Shown here in pieces: positions 15,001 through 26,272 of a stretch of 60,000 bases of DNA. The translations under genes were made by a program, and so were the position numbers. The notes under the pieces were generated by a model, which saw nothing but the letters and a program-made list of their open reading frames with translations, was not told the DNA's origin and did no database searches. The stretch comes from Polytrichum commune (lineage: Eukaryota > Streptophyta > Polytrichopsida > Polytrichales > Polytrichaceae). The DNA lies in contig OX485806.1 of assembly GCA_950295325.1 (NCBI GenBank), positions 39,744,001 through 39,804,000 of the forward strand, read 5' to 3'. Each line of letters starts with the position of its first letter. Within the stretch, counting starts at the first letter, position 1.

Positions 15001-18000
15001 CAATAAAATCCTCGCACAGCAGTGACCGTGTAGTTCACCTTCTGCGAACTTTGAACCGGTTTCTTGACAACCACAAGGAATCTCGCCGAAGACAGCTGAG
15101 GATTCATACCCCAGTCACAGTTCCTCTCGGCATGTTCGAGGTAAATTTTTTTTAAATAAGGTCATCTACGTGATCTGATTGCCTAATGGGATTCATGTTC
15201 AATATCTTAGAATGTCTTACTCGAGGTGACTTGCTGTGTGGGTATATGGTACGAGTCAGACTTTTCCACATACAATTTTGTCAACCTTTCCAGTTGTATC
15301 TCTAGCATCTGTAATTTGATGTCCACAACACATTAAGTTTTACTATTTATGCACCTCTGAAAATAACATATGGAGCTCCTCAAAGTCCAGTGAAAGTCTT
15401 AGCTAATGCTTCAAACTTGGCAACTCTAATAAACCTAAGGTAAGTGGGCGTAATTCAGTTATTCGTCTTACACATAACACCTATATTTTAAGTGGTGTGT
15501 GGCTTAGGTGTGGTTAGGTATGGATCTAAGACACCAAAAAGGCATATGTTTGAAAGAGATTGGACTACATGCTCAAAATTTGTTAACCATTGTAGTCTTG
15601 ATAGTCAACATAATTGGCGGGGACCTATATGACCGTTTAATGAGAGAAAGAATCGTCACTTTGATAGTGAAGAAGTTATCCATATGAGCTCGAAAAATTA
15701 TGAGGAAGGAGGCTAAGGACAAGAATTTGGATTTGCTAATCACCTGGCACTAATTTTGTGTTTCATACCCTATGAGAAGTGGGTGCAGAGCTAAAAATAG
15801 AAAGTTAAGACCTGTTTACCTTATGTATAATAGAGTAACCAAACAATTAAAAAAAATTGGAGATACAGTACCTTCCCTCAATACATTTACGGGTGGATGA
15901 TAATTGTGAGTAAAATTAACATTGCGTATAATTGTATCTACGGGTTTCTTTATTGCAGAATGATGCACACGTATATCTTATGGAGGACAGACAAACAGAC
16001 ACATTGTTGGAAGATGTGTACAAAACAGAGTGTGAAAAGTTGGACCAAGATCCCGAACTACCATTAGACCTCACTTTGAAATGCCTGGACGTTCCATCAA
16101 GCGAATTAGGGGACTGTGCAACTCGGCTTGAAAACTACAACAACATTGTAGAGAAAGTGGTAAGAGATACCTTATTCTCACAACATATGTGCAAGATACT
16201 CACCACAGATGGAATGTGGACTTTCAAGAAGCAGTTCACGGCTCACCTGGCCCTGTCAGGGTTCACCTCATACATGTTGAAGGCAAAGTTCCCTGCTCCT
16301 TCGAGTCTCGTGTTTGCCAAGAAGTCTGGTCAGATCTTCCTGAGCGACTTCCATCCTGGTATGTCACCTTTTACCCCCTGAATTTTATTATTATTTTGAT
16401 ATATTTTTTGAGCAAAATGAAACAAGATTCTGTTTCGTTGCCAAAAAACATAGAAGGCCACCAAGATCCGAGAAGAGAGCGGGGTTTATCTCCTTAATGT
16501 TGCTTGTGCTTTCTCCAATTTGATTTAACAGCTGATAGATAGATAGAAACACCGACATCTTGGAGAAGCAAGCATGACAGAAGGGTCTCTTTGCCCGTGA
16601 GCTACTACAACCTTCGGTGGTGGACTCTTTTATGACAGTTGCAAATGTGGCATTCACTTTTAAGACTTAATTCATTTGCAGTCAATTCACAATGGACATC
16701 CATTTGCAGATGTAATTTTATTGACCTCTTTGGGAATCTCCAGTTAGTATAATGAGGATTAACATATACAATGTGAGGTGCTAGTAAACTGCTCAGTTGC
16801 TCCATGAATGTTAGACTTAGCTCATATGTAGATTGAGGGTGAGCCAAGCTATGAGACAAGTGACATTATTGCCTCCTATCAGAGATGGTCTCCTGGGGAT
16901 TGTCCAGGTAGTACAGTGAGGATTACATGTACAATGTGAGATGTCGAATGTGAGTTGTAAAAATGTGAGACTCAAATCCGAAAGCTCAAATGTCACAAAT
17001 TGGATGTTTGTTTAATTAGAGACAAAGAGTAAGGACGATCACCCTTGAGCATATACTCAGCTCATGTGTACATCCAGGGCGGGTTTACAAAGCTAGCCTT
17101 GGGGGCAAGTGCTATTGTCTCATGTTGAAGACAGTCTCTTTGAAATCGTCCAATTAGTATAATGAGCAATACATGTACAATGTGAGGTGCTAGTAGAATT
17201 GCTCTGCTCAATTAATCTTAGATATAGATCATTTGTAGATCTTGGGTGGGTTTACGGAGCTAAGCTATAAGATAAGTGCTACTGCCTCATGTCAAAGATG
17301 GTCTAATTGGGATTCTCAATTTATCTTTACTACATGTGGCAACTTCACAATTCTAATACTATAGTTTGGTGAAACAACAAAATAGGCTTTTGAAGTGTGG
17401 GTGCTTGACATTACTCCTCTTTTTTTTTTTTAGATTATGATTCTAGTGGTGCGGTGGAATTTAACGACCCTGTCTCTTTCCGGCTGACTCCCAACTTGCA
17501 AAATTTTATCACCCGTGCCGGTGTGGATGGACCATTTCTTGCTTCTATGCGTGCAGCAGCACAAGCAGTAGCACACGAGGTACTACCTCTTTTCTTTTTT
17601 CACAATGGCTTCAAATTCTACTTTTCCCCATACAAATGGTTGCCTCTTATTGTGTACCATTTCTGCATATGAAATAGTCATTGATTGTTATAAGATCCTT
17701 ACTTTGCCCATGTCCCTAGGTTGCAGCTATTTGTAGCACTCGCAGGGGTCACCGTCCTTAAAACTTGGTTTGGAGCTGATAAATCATTTTTCATAAGCAT
17801 GTTTTTGGAGTTGCTTTCGCATTGTAAGCAATTTTAAGATTGTAAATCATTAAAAAATCCTACACATTTTCTTAGAAGTAAAATTCAACAGTTAGGATAG
17901 GTCTAGAATGGTAACCTTCGTTCTAGAAAAATTGCTTCTAATTTGTTCGAAAACTAACATTTGAAAATGAAAACTTTTTCTAATTCAAACACAAAACATA

Positions 18001-19836
18001 GAAGTGCTTTAGAAGAAATTATTCTAAAAGAGAGTTGCCACCCAAGGCTCATATACCACTTGTATTCACCATGGAGGTTGAAATAAAAGTAGAGTACGCA
18101 TAATAATCAGAATCGGACGTCTCATATCAACTTTATATTCCTCATACGTATGGGTGCACATGAATATATGACAAATATAAGGTGATATTCGGAGACACCC
18201 AATTCAAATTTTGTGTGCTCCACACTCATTCCCATCCTCATGGCAAATACAATTGGTACATGAACAAAGTACGAATTCTTATAACACTCAATGAGAGAGT
18301 ATAGCATGTGCCAGAATGGTATGCCATAATAAGAAGTCTCTCTCTCTCTCTCTCTTTCGCATTCACCTTTTGATATATCTTTGCTATGCTAACGCTTTGA
18401 ACTAACCCCATGGCAGGATGAACACTTCCTGAACCACCTCCTCGTGTTCTACGAGGATGAGCTACTCTCGTCTAGAATCTCCGCTTCACTACAAGAATGT
18501 GTGACTGAAAATGCAGCACAGACTTTGACACGGATCTTACACATTTCTCCGCAAGCCGATCTCAAAGAGGTACACACTAGAACATGATCTTGATTCCTGT
18601 TCCTGCTTCCTAATTAGATGACACAAGGGTTTATACTAGGGTCTAAGATCAAAGAAAGTCCAAAATCGAGCGAGCTTGTCGGTCGAGAGAGTAAAATTAT
18701 GGACCCAAAGAGTTGACAGTAGGGTCTGGGTTTGAGGTATGACAGAATGAAGTAGCACTAATGTGGCATCACGATCCTGTCAAATCTTGTTGGTCCCTTT
18801 CAAGAAATTATTCTCGGTTGAGGAAATCAATCTTGGGTTCCTTGGGGTCCAATCGTCAGTCTAAAAGAAGGGTCCAATAAAGAGGTGTTTTGGAGCCCAA
18901 GTTTCTTGGATCTGAACTTGATTATAAATCCAAATGTAGAAGTGGAATGTAATGTCTTCAGAATCACGTCTTTGGCCCCGGACATGACACCCTATGAAGG
19001 CCATTTGGGTAACTAGATTATGATATGGAGAGACGAGATGTACTGCAATTGTAGATCATTCTACTACGGGTCATGTAGCATTGACCCTCTGAGATCATGT
19101 TGACGTGTCGCACCCTCGTTGGACATGAGCACGTTGAACATAGACTATACGACACAGCCTTCATGATATGATTAGTGCTACACCTGATATTATACATGTG
19201 TCACTTTGCTACGAGTTGTAGCAAGGTTTCCTCGTGTAATTTTATCTCATCGCTTTCGCGACTTGATAGGTAAGCACAAGGACGCCTTGCTACAACCTGT
19301 AGCAAGGCGCTTTGCATACAATATCTAGTACATTACGGCGAAAAGAGAGTGGATGTCAAGTTGCGATAGTAACAAGACGTCCATCTACTCTTGTCCGTTA
19401 TGGGATATAACCAATCTGCCCATGGATGTGAAACTTTAGACTATGGATTCAATGTCCACTGCGTGGACTAAAAAAGCACAAGAGAGTGGTTGGAAGTGCC
19501 CTCCACTTGGATGAGCGGCCGGTTCATGTTTCATCACCATTGAGTGATTGATTTTGTGTCTTAGTCTAATTAATTTGCCCTAAAATCGTAGCATAAGCCT
19601 GCAAGTGTTGTCTCTGCACAACAATTACCAAGAATCAAAACACAACATATGCAAACAATTCTAGATACTAGTGTCCTTAAATTTTCATCTATTGATTCAT
19701 ACTCTTATCTGTGCAGGAGTTTGATCCACAGGAGATGCATTTGCCATTGCATCAGGAAGTGACAACCCTTCTGGAAGCAGCCACCAAGCCTGAAAACTTG
19801 TGTATGATGGATCCAACATGGCACCCATGGTTCTAA
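1..19836 (+). CDS. TRA1: TRRAP/Tra1 co-activator, 3' half (5' end outside window)
   Basis: Scaffold subunit of the SAGA and NuA4 histone acetyltransferase complexes; it binds activators in the nucleus. I placed 24 exons with GT-AG borders and continuous phase: 1-81, 722-991, 1769-2239, 2426-2629, 3797-4156, 4846-5210, 5935-6202, 6691-~6819, 7063-7200, 7761-8099, 8448-8624, 8925-9110, 9738-10007, 10895-11215, 11923-12213, 12605-12901, 13450-13611, 13803-14090, 14524-14631, 14859-15140, 15959-16358, 17434-17579, 18417-18569, 19717-19836. They give about 1941 residues, roughly half the family length. HEAT-like helices come first, then the FAT domain (about 7761-14090), then a PI3K-like domain (14524-18569) and a FATC tail ending MDPTWHPWF, as remembered for plant TRA1. 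The kinase-like part shows no HRD-type or DFG catalytic motif (SDFHP occupies the DFG region), as expected for this pseudokinase. The 3' end of the exon starting at 6691 is uncertain. Confidence 0.95.
6360..6620 (+). repeat. Dispersed repeat C, copy in a TRRAP intron
   Basis: This intron segment shares long stretches with 20880-21290 and, for its last part, with 12915-13010. The common core includes a tract describing 'tcatttctatcatagggtcc' followed by 'gcacatata' and 'agtctagatttact'. No coding potential or clear terminal repeats were seen, so it is probably a non-autonomous mobile sequence. Confidence 0.55.
7318..7600 (+). mobile_element. Dispersed repeat A, forward copy in a TRRAP intron
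   Basis: This is one of about ten related copies in the window. The family runs from 'cacccacttcttataggat' through 'tgactattgagcctagaatg' to 'cctaaccacataccact'. Fuller copies are about 330-400 bp. Their ends resemble AAGGTAGACATGTCTTA in inverted orientation, which suggests a non-autonomous TIR element. This copy lacks the left end. Confidence 0.6.
10536..10640 (-). mobile_element. SINE-like 3' end, reverse orientation, TRRAP intron
   Basis: The segment opens with GATA repeats followed by 'gaaac' and then 'agggcaagcata' and 'gagtctcttcactcaagg'. The same order recurs at 16530-16640. Read on the minus strand it ends in GTTTCTATCTA(C/T)CT, the kind of 3' tail seen on the SINE at 48700-49067. 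No A or B box was found on this copy, so it is 5' truncated or belongs to a related family. Confidence 0.45.
11560..11578 (+). repeat. Poly-G tract in a TRRAP intron
   Basis: A run of 19 consecutive G lies on the sense strand of the intron between exons 10895-11215 and 11923-12213. A shorter run of 11 G lies at 6341-6351. Such tracts can form quadruplexes in the pre-mRNA but are also common sites of assembly error. Confidence 0.8.
12090..12115 (+). repeat. CAA microsatellite coding nine glutamines in the TRRAP FAT domain
   Basis: A run of CAA codons inside the 11923-12213 exon encodes nine consecutive Gln between an Arg and a Gly. It sits in a linker between helical repeats, where the Arabidopsis homologue (from memory) has a short Ser/Asp loop. 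Pure trinucleotide runs like this usually vary in length between individuals. Confidence 0.9.
12915..13010 (+). repeat. Dispersed repeat C, partial copy
   Basis: A short piece of the family at 6360-6620 and 20880-21290. It shares the 'tccaaaattcatgcacaag' and 'tctagatttactcaaaacct' region. It lies in the TRRAP intron after exon 12605-12901. Confidence 0.45.
14115..14400 (-). mobile_element. Probable LINE 3' end, TRRAP intron
   Basis: On the minus strand this stretch ends in T/A-rich sequence after a motif (gtttttttgatgatgaaata) that recurs in altered form at 16400-16470. Both are followed upstream by a similar 'ggatcctcgtggccttgg' type segment. This layout resembles 3' ends of plant LINE retrotransposons. 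No intact reading frame remains. The assignment is tentative. Confidence 0.35.
15430..15832 (-). mobile_element. Dispersed repeat A, near full-length reverse copy
   Basis: This copy lies antisense in the TRRAP intron before exon 15959-16358. It carries the family landmarks in order: 'gtggttaggtatggat', 'agagattggactacatg', 'agctcgaaaaattatgagg' and 'catacc..atgagaagtggg'. The outer ends, AAGGTAAGTGGG and the complement of AAGGTAAACAGGTCTTA, resemble each other in inverted orientation. No certain target duplication was seen. Confidence 0.6.
16530..16640 (-). mobile_element. SINE-like 3' end, second reverse copy
   Basis: GATA repeats, 'gaaac', 'gaagcaagcat', 'gggtctctttgcc' and 'gagctactacaacc' occur in the same order as at 10536-10640. 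Both copies are antisense in TRRAP introns and lack visible pol III boxes. Confidence 0.45.
16735..17330 (+). repeat. Three-copy degenerate tandem repeat in a TRRAP intron
   Basis: A motif series is present three times at about 170-250 bp spacing: 'agta(ta/ca)atgag', 'acatgtacaatgtgag', 'agctcatatgtagat', 'gggtttac', 'aagctataagataagtg' and 'catgtcaaagatggtct'. A single related copy occurs at about 4374-4545 in another intron of the same gene. The repeats are non-coding. Confidence 0.65.
18336..18355 (+). repeat. TC dinucleotide microsatellite
   Basis: About ten TC units lie some 60 bp before the acceptor of TRRAP exon 18417-18569. They may extend the polypyrimidine context of that intron. 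Confidence 0.8.
18610..18945 (+). repeat. Dispersed repeat B, copy 1
   Basis: This intronic segment aligns by eye with 24386-24690 (same orientation) and 25326-25620 (reverse). Shared landmarks are 'agggtctgggtttgaggtat', 'agaatgaagtagcac', 'tgtggcatcac', 'aatcttgggttcc' and 'gtttcttggatc'. The outer GGGYCC-type ends of the other copies hint at a PIF/Harbinger-like origin. Confidence 0.5.
19283..19309 (+). repeat. Perfect 12-bp hairpin in the last TRRAP intron
   Basis: CGCCTTGCTACA is followed after three bases by its exact complement TGTAGCAAGGCG. Related fragments ('gagttgtagcaagg' at about 19210, 'catgctacaacctgta' at about 11320) show the motif belongs to a dispersed sequence. It is not a tRNA. 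Confidence 0.75.
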
Positions 19837-20879
19837 TTCACTATAAAAAAAACACAACAACAACATTAGGTTGGACCCCTGCCATCCCAGCTTGTTGCAC
19901 CTGTGCATATGAATTAATGTCTCAGGCCATCCCTGCATTGTCTGCTCAACATGCTGCCATCGACAATCGGTCATTTAAAATCTTTGGAACGTCAATTACG
20001 TCACCACCCATTTGTAATCTATTGTATAGCACACTACTACATTTACACAAAGGATTGGTCTTTAGTATTGGGGTCCAAAACAGACAAGCATCGTACAATA
20101 CATATTAGAAGACAGAGCTCTCCACTAAAAGGTGATAGTAGCCCATTGAAGAAGAGGCTCTTCATTTATGCTTGCTTCCTTGGAAAACCAACATTTGTAT
20201 CTATTTATCTTTTATCTGGAATGAGAAACACTCAGCATGAGAATTGGCAAAAGCTTTGGAGCATTTAAATTTCAAAGTTGGATTGAAAATGGTTCCCTCT
20301 ATTCCACTTGTGGGGTTTCATTTTGTGATTCAATGTTTTGTTGATCATAATATTCATTTTTGTAATGTGTCATTGAACAAAAGCCTTGCATTCTCAAAAT
20401 ATACCGATGGAGGTTTAGTTAGTCTTTCCGCAAGTATGTACAGTCACGGGATACAAATGTGCCATAGCATAACATTGTTAAACTCCTTATGGAGTCACCC
20501 CTACATGAGGAATCAAAAAAACAATACAGCAAGAACATCCGTCAATTCCGTACACTTAAAAGGCAAAAGGCTTAACATATCTAGGTCTTTCACAATGTTA
20601 TGAAGTATGTTGGGTTCCAATCTACGTAGAAATAATCAACTTTGGAAGAAGGTAGAAGCACCTAGTGACCACACTCCGATAATGATATTATTATTCAAAT
20701 GATAAAAACAAAGCCCCTTGGTTGAGAGACACAAAAAAAGTCAACAATCAACAATGTCCAGTTTGAAGTGTCTTTTAACCAAGTTACATACACACTTTAG
20801 ATTGCCAAGAAAAACCTGACTTTCATCAATCAAGTCACAATTTCATCCACGTGTCTAATTTGTTCCATATTCGAAAAGA
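19837..20879 (+). other. TRRAP 3' UTR and flank
   Basis: AT-rich sequence follows the TRRAP stop codon. The first several hundred bases are presumably 3' UTR, but no single poly(A) site is convincing. Short open frames here have no recognisable domain. Confidence 0.4.
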
Positions 20880-21290
20880 GGTGTGTATGTTAAAGGTATA
20901 ATTAGGATTTGAGTAAATGTGGACGTAAAGATTTGTCCAGAATTTATAATGCATTTAAGAATTTTTTTTGGGTTCAGTTTAGACATGTACATTGTACAAT
21001 GAATTATTTGAAGCAAGAATCTAGAAGGATATGATGAAAATCTCAATTATACATATTTTGAGTAGAAATATGATAAATATTTCTTCTAGATGTGTATTTT
21101 TTCACAAAAGACAGAGTGTGCATGCAATTAACATGTGCTACAACAAGAGTTGTAGTCCACTTCTAGGAGTTAGTTGGTGTCATTTCTATCATAGGGTCCA
21201 TCAATAGAAGTGCACATATAAAAATTTGATTTTGTCCAAAACTCATGAATAAGTCTATATCTACTTAAAACATAATTCTATCATCGGTCA
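20880..21290 (+). repeat. Dispersed repeat C, longest copy
   Basis: It matches 6360-6620 over most of its length, including 'tttctatcatagggtcc' and 'catgaataagtct'. It is AT-rich and non-coding. Confidence 0.55.
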
Positions 21291-23284
21291 TTTAATTTTG
21301 AAAATGCATATAATTACATATGTGGCTTCCCACCCGAGAAAAAGGTATAATAATAGGTAGCAATACCGCCAAAGCAATATATGGGAACAAAGTCGTACTT
21401 ACTTCTTGGCTACAAGCTTGGCATCATGGGATCGTGGGGAGTTATTATATACAATTGTACATCTCATTCATTTAATACAAACATTGGGAGTCATTTGTAA
21501 CGGGCAAACTTCTTTTCTAACTAATATGGCCTGATTGGAATTAGCTCTCAAACATCTTGAGCAAGACCTTGTTGAGATGAGATAACCATAAACCTATAAG
21601 AGGCAATTTTGTAGTAAAAATGGATGAGAAATGTGCTCATATATTAACAATCATCCTTGGCCAACATCGAGAACTCTCCTTCATCCAACATAAAACATGA
21701 CTCCTTATAGGTTTGTGGCTTATCTCAAATGACTTTGACTAGACTAGTTCGATTTTTTTGTAGCTAATTTTGGTGTCAGATAGAACACAAAAAAAACATA
21801 TGTATTGCATATTATTACAAGGCTTTTATGTTGGATGAATGAGAGATAGGCTCATAAGCAATAATTTCCTCTTGTCAAGAACAAGAGCCTATGGTGTTTG
21901 GCCAAGAAGAATCCTTGCATAAGAGCGTATAGTACACCAATCTACCCAAATGCTCATATGTTCTTCCAAACTCATATGTATTCCACCCATCATTGCCTTT
22001 GGCAATTTTGGCCCTAATTTAGAATTCCAAAGAAGAAGGCACGCCTTGAGGAGCTTTTTTTTTCATCTTAAATCCACTTTGAGGATTGAATTCTAAGTTA
22101 CATAGTCCTAGACTAAATTAGACCATCCATTTCTTTCTTTTTTTTATTTATTTTTAATCTCTCAATATTTTAATTTACCATATATGCACTTTTCCTTTCC
22201 AAATGGAGTTCTTTTTAAGACAATCCATTTTTTTACAAGTCCCATTATAATGTAATAAACATCAAAAACTCAATTGTATTCTGGTAACTCATTAGGTAGA
22301 TGAGTCTTTCAATGGTACATTTTAATACTAGCCCACTTGTCTTAGAATATGAAACACGCAAAAAGTACGAGATGGTTAGCAAATCCAAATTAGGGTCTTA
22401 GCCACTTCCCTCATGATTTTTGGAGCTTGTATGAACATCTCATTAATTAGCAAAACAAAGAATCTCAAGTAGGGATTTTCAAGTAGGGGGTTTGACTTAC
22501 TTGCCTCTTTGAAAAAATGTAAGTAATTATTTACAAGATATATAATTACTAAGCAACTTGCATTCCTCATCGTTTCCTCTACTCCATTTTCGGAAAAATA
22601 TTGCACAAAATTCAAAGCCACTCTTTAGCCAAATCAACTTATTTTCACCATTTTCTGTTTTTCTATCTTAAATGGTTGCTTATCTTAATTGAACACCTAT
22701 TTTTGAGCATCCAAATATCCTACTTTGCATACAAATGCACACAAATTGGTTAACTCAATGACACCCAAAAGAATTCCCAAGTGACGTGAAACAAGACCTA
22801 TCAGGCCAATCACTGCATCCGACTTATCATTGCATCCTTTTCAGGCCACCACTTTTACAATTAACCATTTTGGGTCCACACAAGAATGATTTTACTCCTA
22901 GTACTACTGCACTAGTACATAGTTTACAAATTCACCGTTTTCCATTTTTTTCTACTTTAAGACCCCATTTACGGTAACATAAGTGTTTGTTTAAAGTGGT
23001 TGATAAGATGAGACACAAGTGACGACTGGAGGATCTGGGGATTGGACATTTGTTGCTTGCCAATCAACAAGCACGAGGCAAGTTGGATAAATGACAACAT
23101 CCGAGCCACTCAAAAGTTCCTACATTCATCCCACATTCATTCATCCACCCAAAGCCAATCGGCCACTTTACATGCTCCGAGTTCTGTTCTTTGGCACAAC
23201 ATTGGACTTTGAAGGCCCGGGTGGATTGGTAGAGTTGAGGATATTATGAACTTGGTAGAAGCGTGCTATTTCGGATACTTTTCT
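21291..23284. other. Spacer without a recognisable gene
   Basis: AT-rich intergenic DNA. A partial repeat A copy lies at about 22330-22450 ('gaatatgaaacacgcaaaaag', 'cttagccacttccctcatg'). Nothing else was recognised on either strand. Confidence 0.5.
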
Positions 23285-23625
23285 CTCCGCACCCGATTAG
23301 TGTGAGATGATTAGCAAAATCCAAATCATGTCCATAGTCATTTGTGTCATAGTTTCTGGAGCTTATATGAGTATCTTATATGAGTATCAAAGTGAATATT
23401 CTCTTGGTCATTAAGTGGTCACATAGGTCCCCTCAATGAGGTTGACTATTGAGCCTTGAATGGTTAGCATGTTTTCTGAGCACATGGTCCAATCTCTTTG
23501 AATCATATGTTTTTGTTGGTATTCGTTGTTGGATCCGCACCTAACCACATACCACTTGAATATATGTGTCTAGATTATTGCTATGTTGGAATCAGGCACA
23601 TCTATTTTACACATTAGAATTTGGG
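23285..23625 (+). mobile_element. Dispersed repeat A, forward copy
   Basis: It carries all central landmarks of the family and ends in 'aggcacatctatttta', the complement of the AAATAGACGTGC that opens the next copy at about 23678. Confidence 0.65.
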
Positions 23626-23675
23626 TGACCCTAATTCGAGTGTTATCTCTCTATATAAAATAGACGTGCGTTATT

Positions 23676-24025
23676 TGGACAGTTCTCTTTTTGCACCCAC
23701 TTCTTATAGGATATGAAACGCGCAATTAGTGCAAGTTGATTAGCAAATCCAAGTTAGGCCCATGGCCCTTTGCCTCATCATTTTTGGAGCTCATGGGAAT
23801 ATCTTAATCTCAATCAAAGTGAAGATTCCCATGCTCGTTAAATGGTCATTATAAGTCCCCCCCATAATGTTGACTTTTGATCATAAAGTGATTACATATT
23901 TTAAGCAATAATCCAATCTCATTCAAACACATGTTTTTTGGGTGTCCGTTCTTAGATCCACACTAACCACATACCACTCAAATATGGGTGCCTTGATTAT
24001 TGCTGTATTGGATTTTGGCACATCT
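23676..24025 (+). mobile_element. Dispersed repeat A, forward copy adjacent to the previous one
   Basis: It begins AAATAGACGTGCGTTATTTG and ends at the complement-like 'ggcacatctactttga', so the termini are inverted. The element lies only about 50 bp from its neighbour in the same orientation. Confidence 0.65.
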
Positions 24026-24385
24026 ACTTTGAAATCAATCTATCTTTGTACTGGCTCATTGGGTGTTTAGCACATGTGGCACCCAAAATCTGCTTGGAAA
24101 GCTCATTCAATCTAAATATAATGTATTTTAAGAATCTTGAGGTACATGGGCCTAAATCAAACACTTTTCACAATGACCGTAGTCTACTTCTGCTATAACA
24201 CTTCAAATGTCTCAAACCATTAGCTAATCTAAATAAAAAATTTATAACATTTGAATTGATTCGAAAAATCATAACATTTGAAAATGGTTCCAAAAATTGA
24301 AGTGTTCTAACACTTCAAAAAATACACAATGAGACAAATGACCACATAAGGCACACATACGTTACTTCAATGTTGGACAATGACA

Positions 24386-24690
24386 TTCTTAGGGTGATCT
24401 GTAAACTTGATTTCAAGACCAAAACAATCCAAAAACGAGCAATGGTGTTGATTGAGAGCAATATTTTGGACTCCAAGGATTGTACACTAGGGTCTAGTTT
24501 TTGAGGCATGAAAGAATGAAGTGGCACAAATGTGACATCACTTTCATGCCGAATCTCAACGATCCCCACTCAAGAAAATACCGCTCCTAAATTGAGAAAC
24601 CAACCATCAATCTTGAGTCCAAAAGTAAAGTTCATTAAGGATGTTTTAAACCCCAAGTCCCTTGGACCCTAACCCTACAACCCTTGGATG
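24386..24690 (+). repeat. Dispersed repeat B, copy 2
   Basis: It shares 'agggtctagtttttgaggca', 'agaatgaagtggcacaaatg' and 'cccaagtcccttggaccc' with the copies at 18610 and 25326. It starts after TTA with GGGTGATCTG and ends in GGACCC before TAA. Confidence 0.5.
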
Positions 24691-24964
24691 TGCATGAGCA
24701 AAAAACAGCAGCGAGGGTGGGATAAAGGAGGAGGGAGCAACAATAGCCAAATTGATAGGCTATTTGTCATCCTTTTCCCGCTTACAATACGCAATACGTA
24801 CACATTTCCCTACCCATATTGTATGCCCATGAGACAAGGTCCCTCACATGGTATGTGAACTTTGTTTTATTTCTCTCTATATTTTTAGCATGGAAGAGGG
24901 GTAATAGTGCTAATAAATCAATTTTCAACAGGGTCTCAACAACGAACCCTCAACATTCCTACAT

Positions 24965-25275
24965 AGGGCAAGTGGGCTTAATCAAAACTCATCTTAATCA
25001 AACACCTAAATTTGAGCAGCGTGTGGTTAGGTGTGGATCAAAGAACGGACACCAAAAAACAATGTGTTTAAAAGAGATTGGACTACGTGCTTAACTATGA
25101 TAGGTTTAATAGGCAATATAATGGGGTGGACATGTAGGATGAATTAAGAAGAAAGAGAGTCCTCACTTCAATAATGAATTAGATATTCATACGAGCTCCA
25201 AAAACTATGATGAAAAGGCTACATACTCAATTTGGATTTGTTAATCATCTCCTTTAGATCACATGTTTGACATCG
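24965..25275 (-). mobile_element. Dispersed repeat A, reverse copy
   Basis: Landmarks appear in reverse order ('gtgtggttaggtgtggat', 'agagattggactacgtg', 'acgagctccaaaaactatg', 'tttggatttgttaatc'). It lies just beyond the empty-site paralogue of the 25907 MITE. Confidence 0.6.
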
Positions 25276-25325
25276 TAGGAGAAGTCATTTCTACCAACTT
25301 GGCCGACACATAGAAGTGTGCCCTT

Positions 25326-25620
25326 AGGGTGGGTTTACATTAGGGCCCAAGTCTATGAAACTTTGGGTCCAAAGCGCCCTTAATGGACCTTACTTTCGGA
25401 CTCAAGATCGGTGTCACAAACTAGGCACAAAACATGAACAGTGTTCCTCAAGTGAGGAGTTTTGAGGTTTGGGAGGAAAGTGATGCTACATTAGCACCAC
25501 TTCATTTTCTCATACCTTGGACCCGGATCCTATTGTATACTACTTGGGTCCAAAATCTTCTCTTGGACTGTTTGGATTGTTGAAGTTGGATCCTAGTATA
25601 ATCTAGTGTTGGATTGGTAT
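25326..25620 (-). repeat. Dispersed repeat B, copy 3 in reverse
   Basis: The complement of this stretch carries the same landmarks as copies 1 and 2, including 'tggacccaag' and 'tgtagcatcac' type segments. The opening TTAGGGCCCAAG again resembles a PIF/Harbinger terminus. Confidence 0.5.
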
Positions 25621-25906
25621 CACAATTTTTATACTACTCATGTATATATAATGAAACCCATAATGTAAACCCAATTTACAAAGTGTAACCTAGTTTTCAA
25701 AACCCATAAACTTATTTATGTTGATACCATGCATTCACCTTTATACCAGTCCAACATTGGATGTATATTATCATTTTTTTCCCTTTAAAATGCAATGGAC
25801 ATTTCTCCAAACACATTGTATTCTCACAAAATAAGTTTTCTTCACATGTTGTGTGCACTTTATGTCATTTTACTATATATTTTTTTGGCATGGAAAAGGG
25901 ACACTA

Positions 25907-26272
25907 CACTAAATATTGTATTTAGTCTCATATGGTATTTTTGGTCATTGTGGTAACTTATCTAATGACACTTTTTATGAAATAGTTTACAAATATTGTC
26001 ATCCCAATTTACTTCATTTTGCACCTTTTTTGGTGTATTCTACACCCTAACATATACATAATGAATTATTGTCATGCATGATTGAAAGTTGGATGAAAAT
26101 TCACTTGGTAAGTGAGACTAATTGCAACATTGTAAACCTATGATTTTCCAAAATAATTTACAAGAAATAAAAATATTGTTAAGTTTACACTTAGTCTCGG
26201 TGACACTACTTGGGCAGTTAACAATTTGAGCAAGACAAATAGAATTGGTGACCCTAAATGCATTATCTAGTG
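25907..26272 (+). mobile_element. TA-flanked MITE, family CACTAAATA, copy 1
   Basis: The 366-bp element starts CACTAAATATTGTATTTAG and ends with the imperfect complement CTAAATGCATTATCTAGTG. It is flanked by TA on both sides (25905-25906 and 26273-26274). Internal sequence ('gagcaagacaaatagaatt') is shared with 27848-28221 and 58741-59124. A paralogous empty site with a single TA exists at 24905-24906, in matching flanks (gcatggaagagggg, tagtgctaataaatc). A 2-bp TA duplication points to the Tc1/mariner type, not CACTA elements. Confidence 0.8.

Noticed and set aside
25907-26272. CACTA-superfamily transposon
   Set aside because: The termini begin CACTA, but the target duplication is TA (2 bp), supported by an empty paralogous site. 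CACTA elements make 3-bp duplications.
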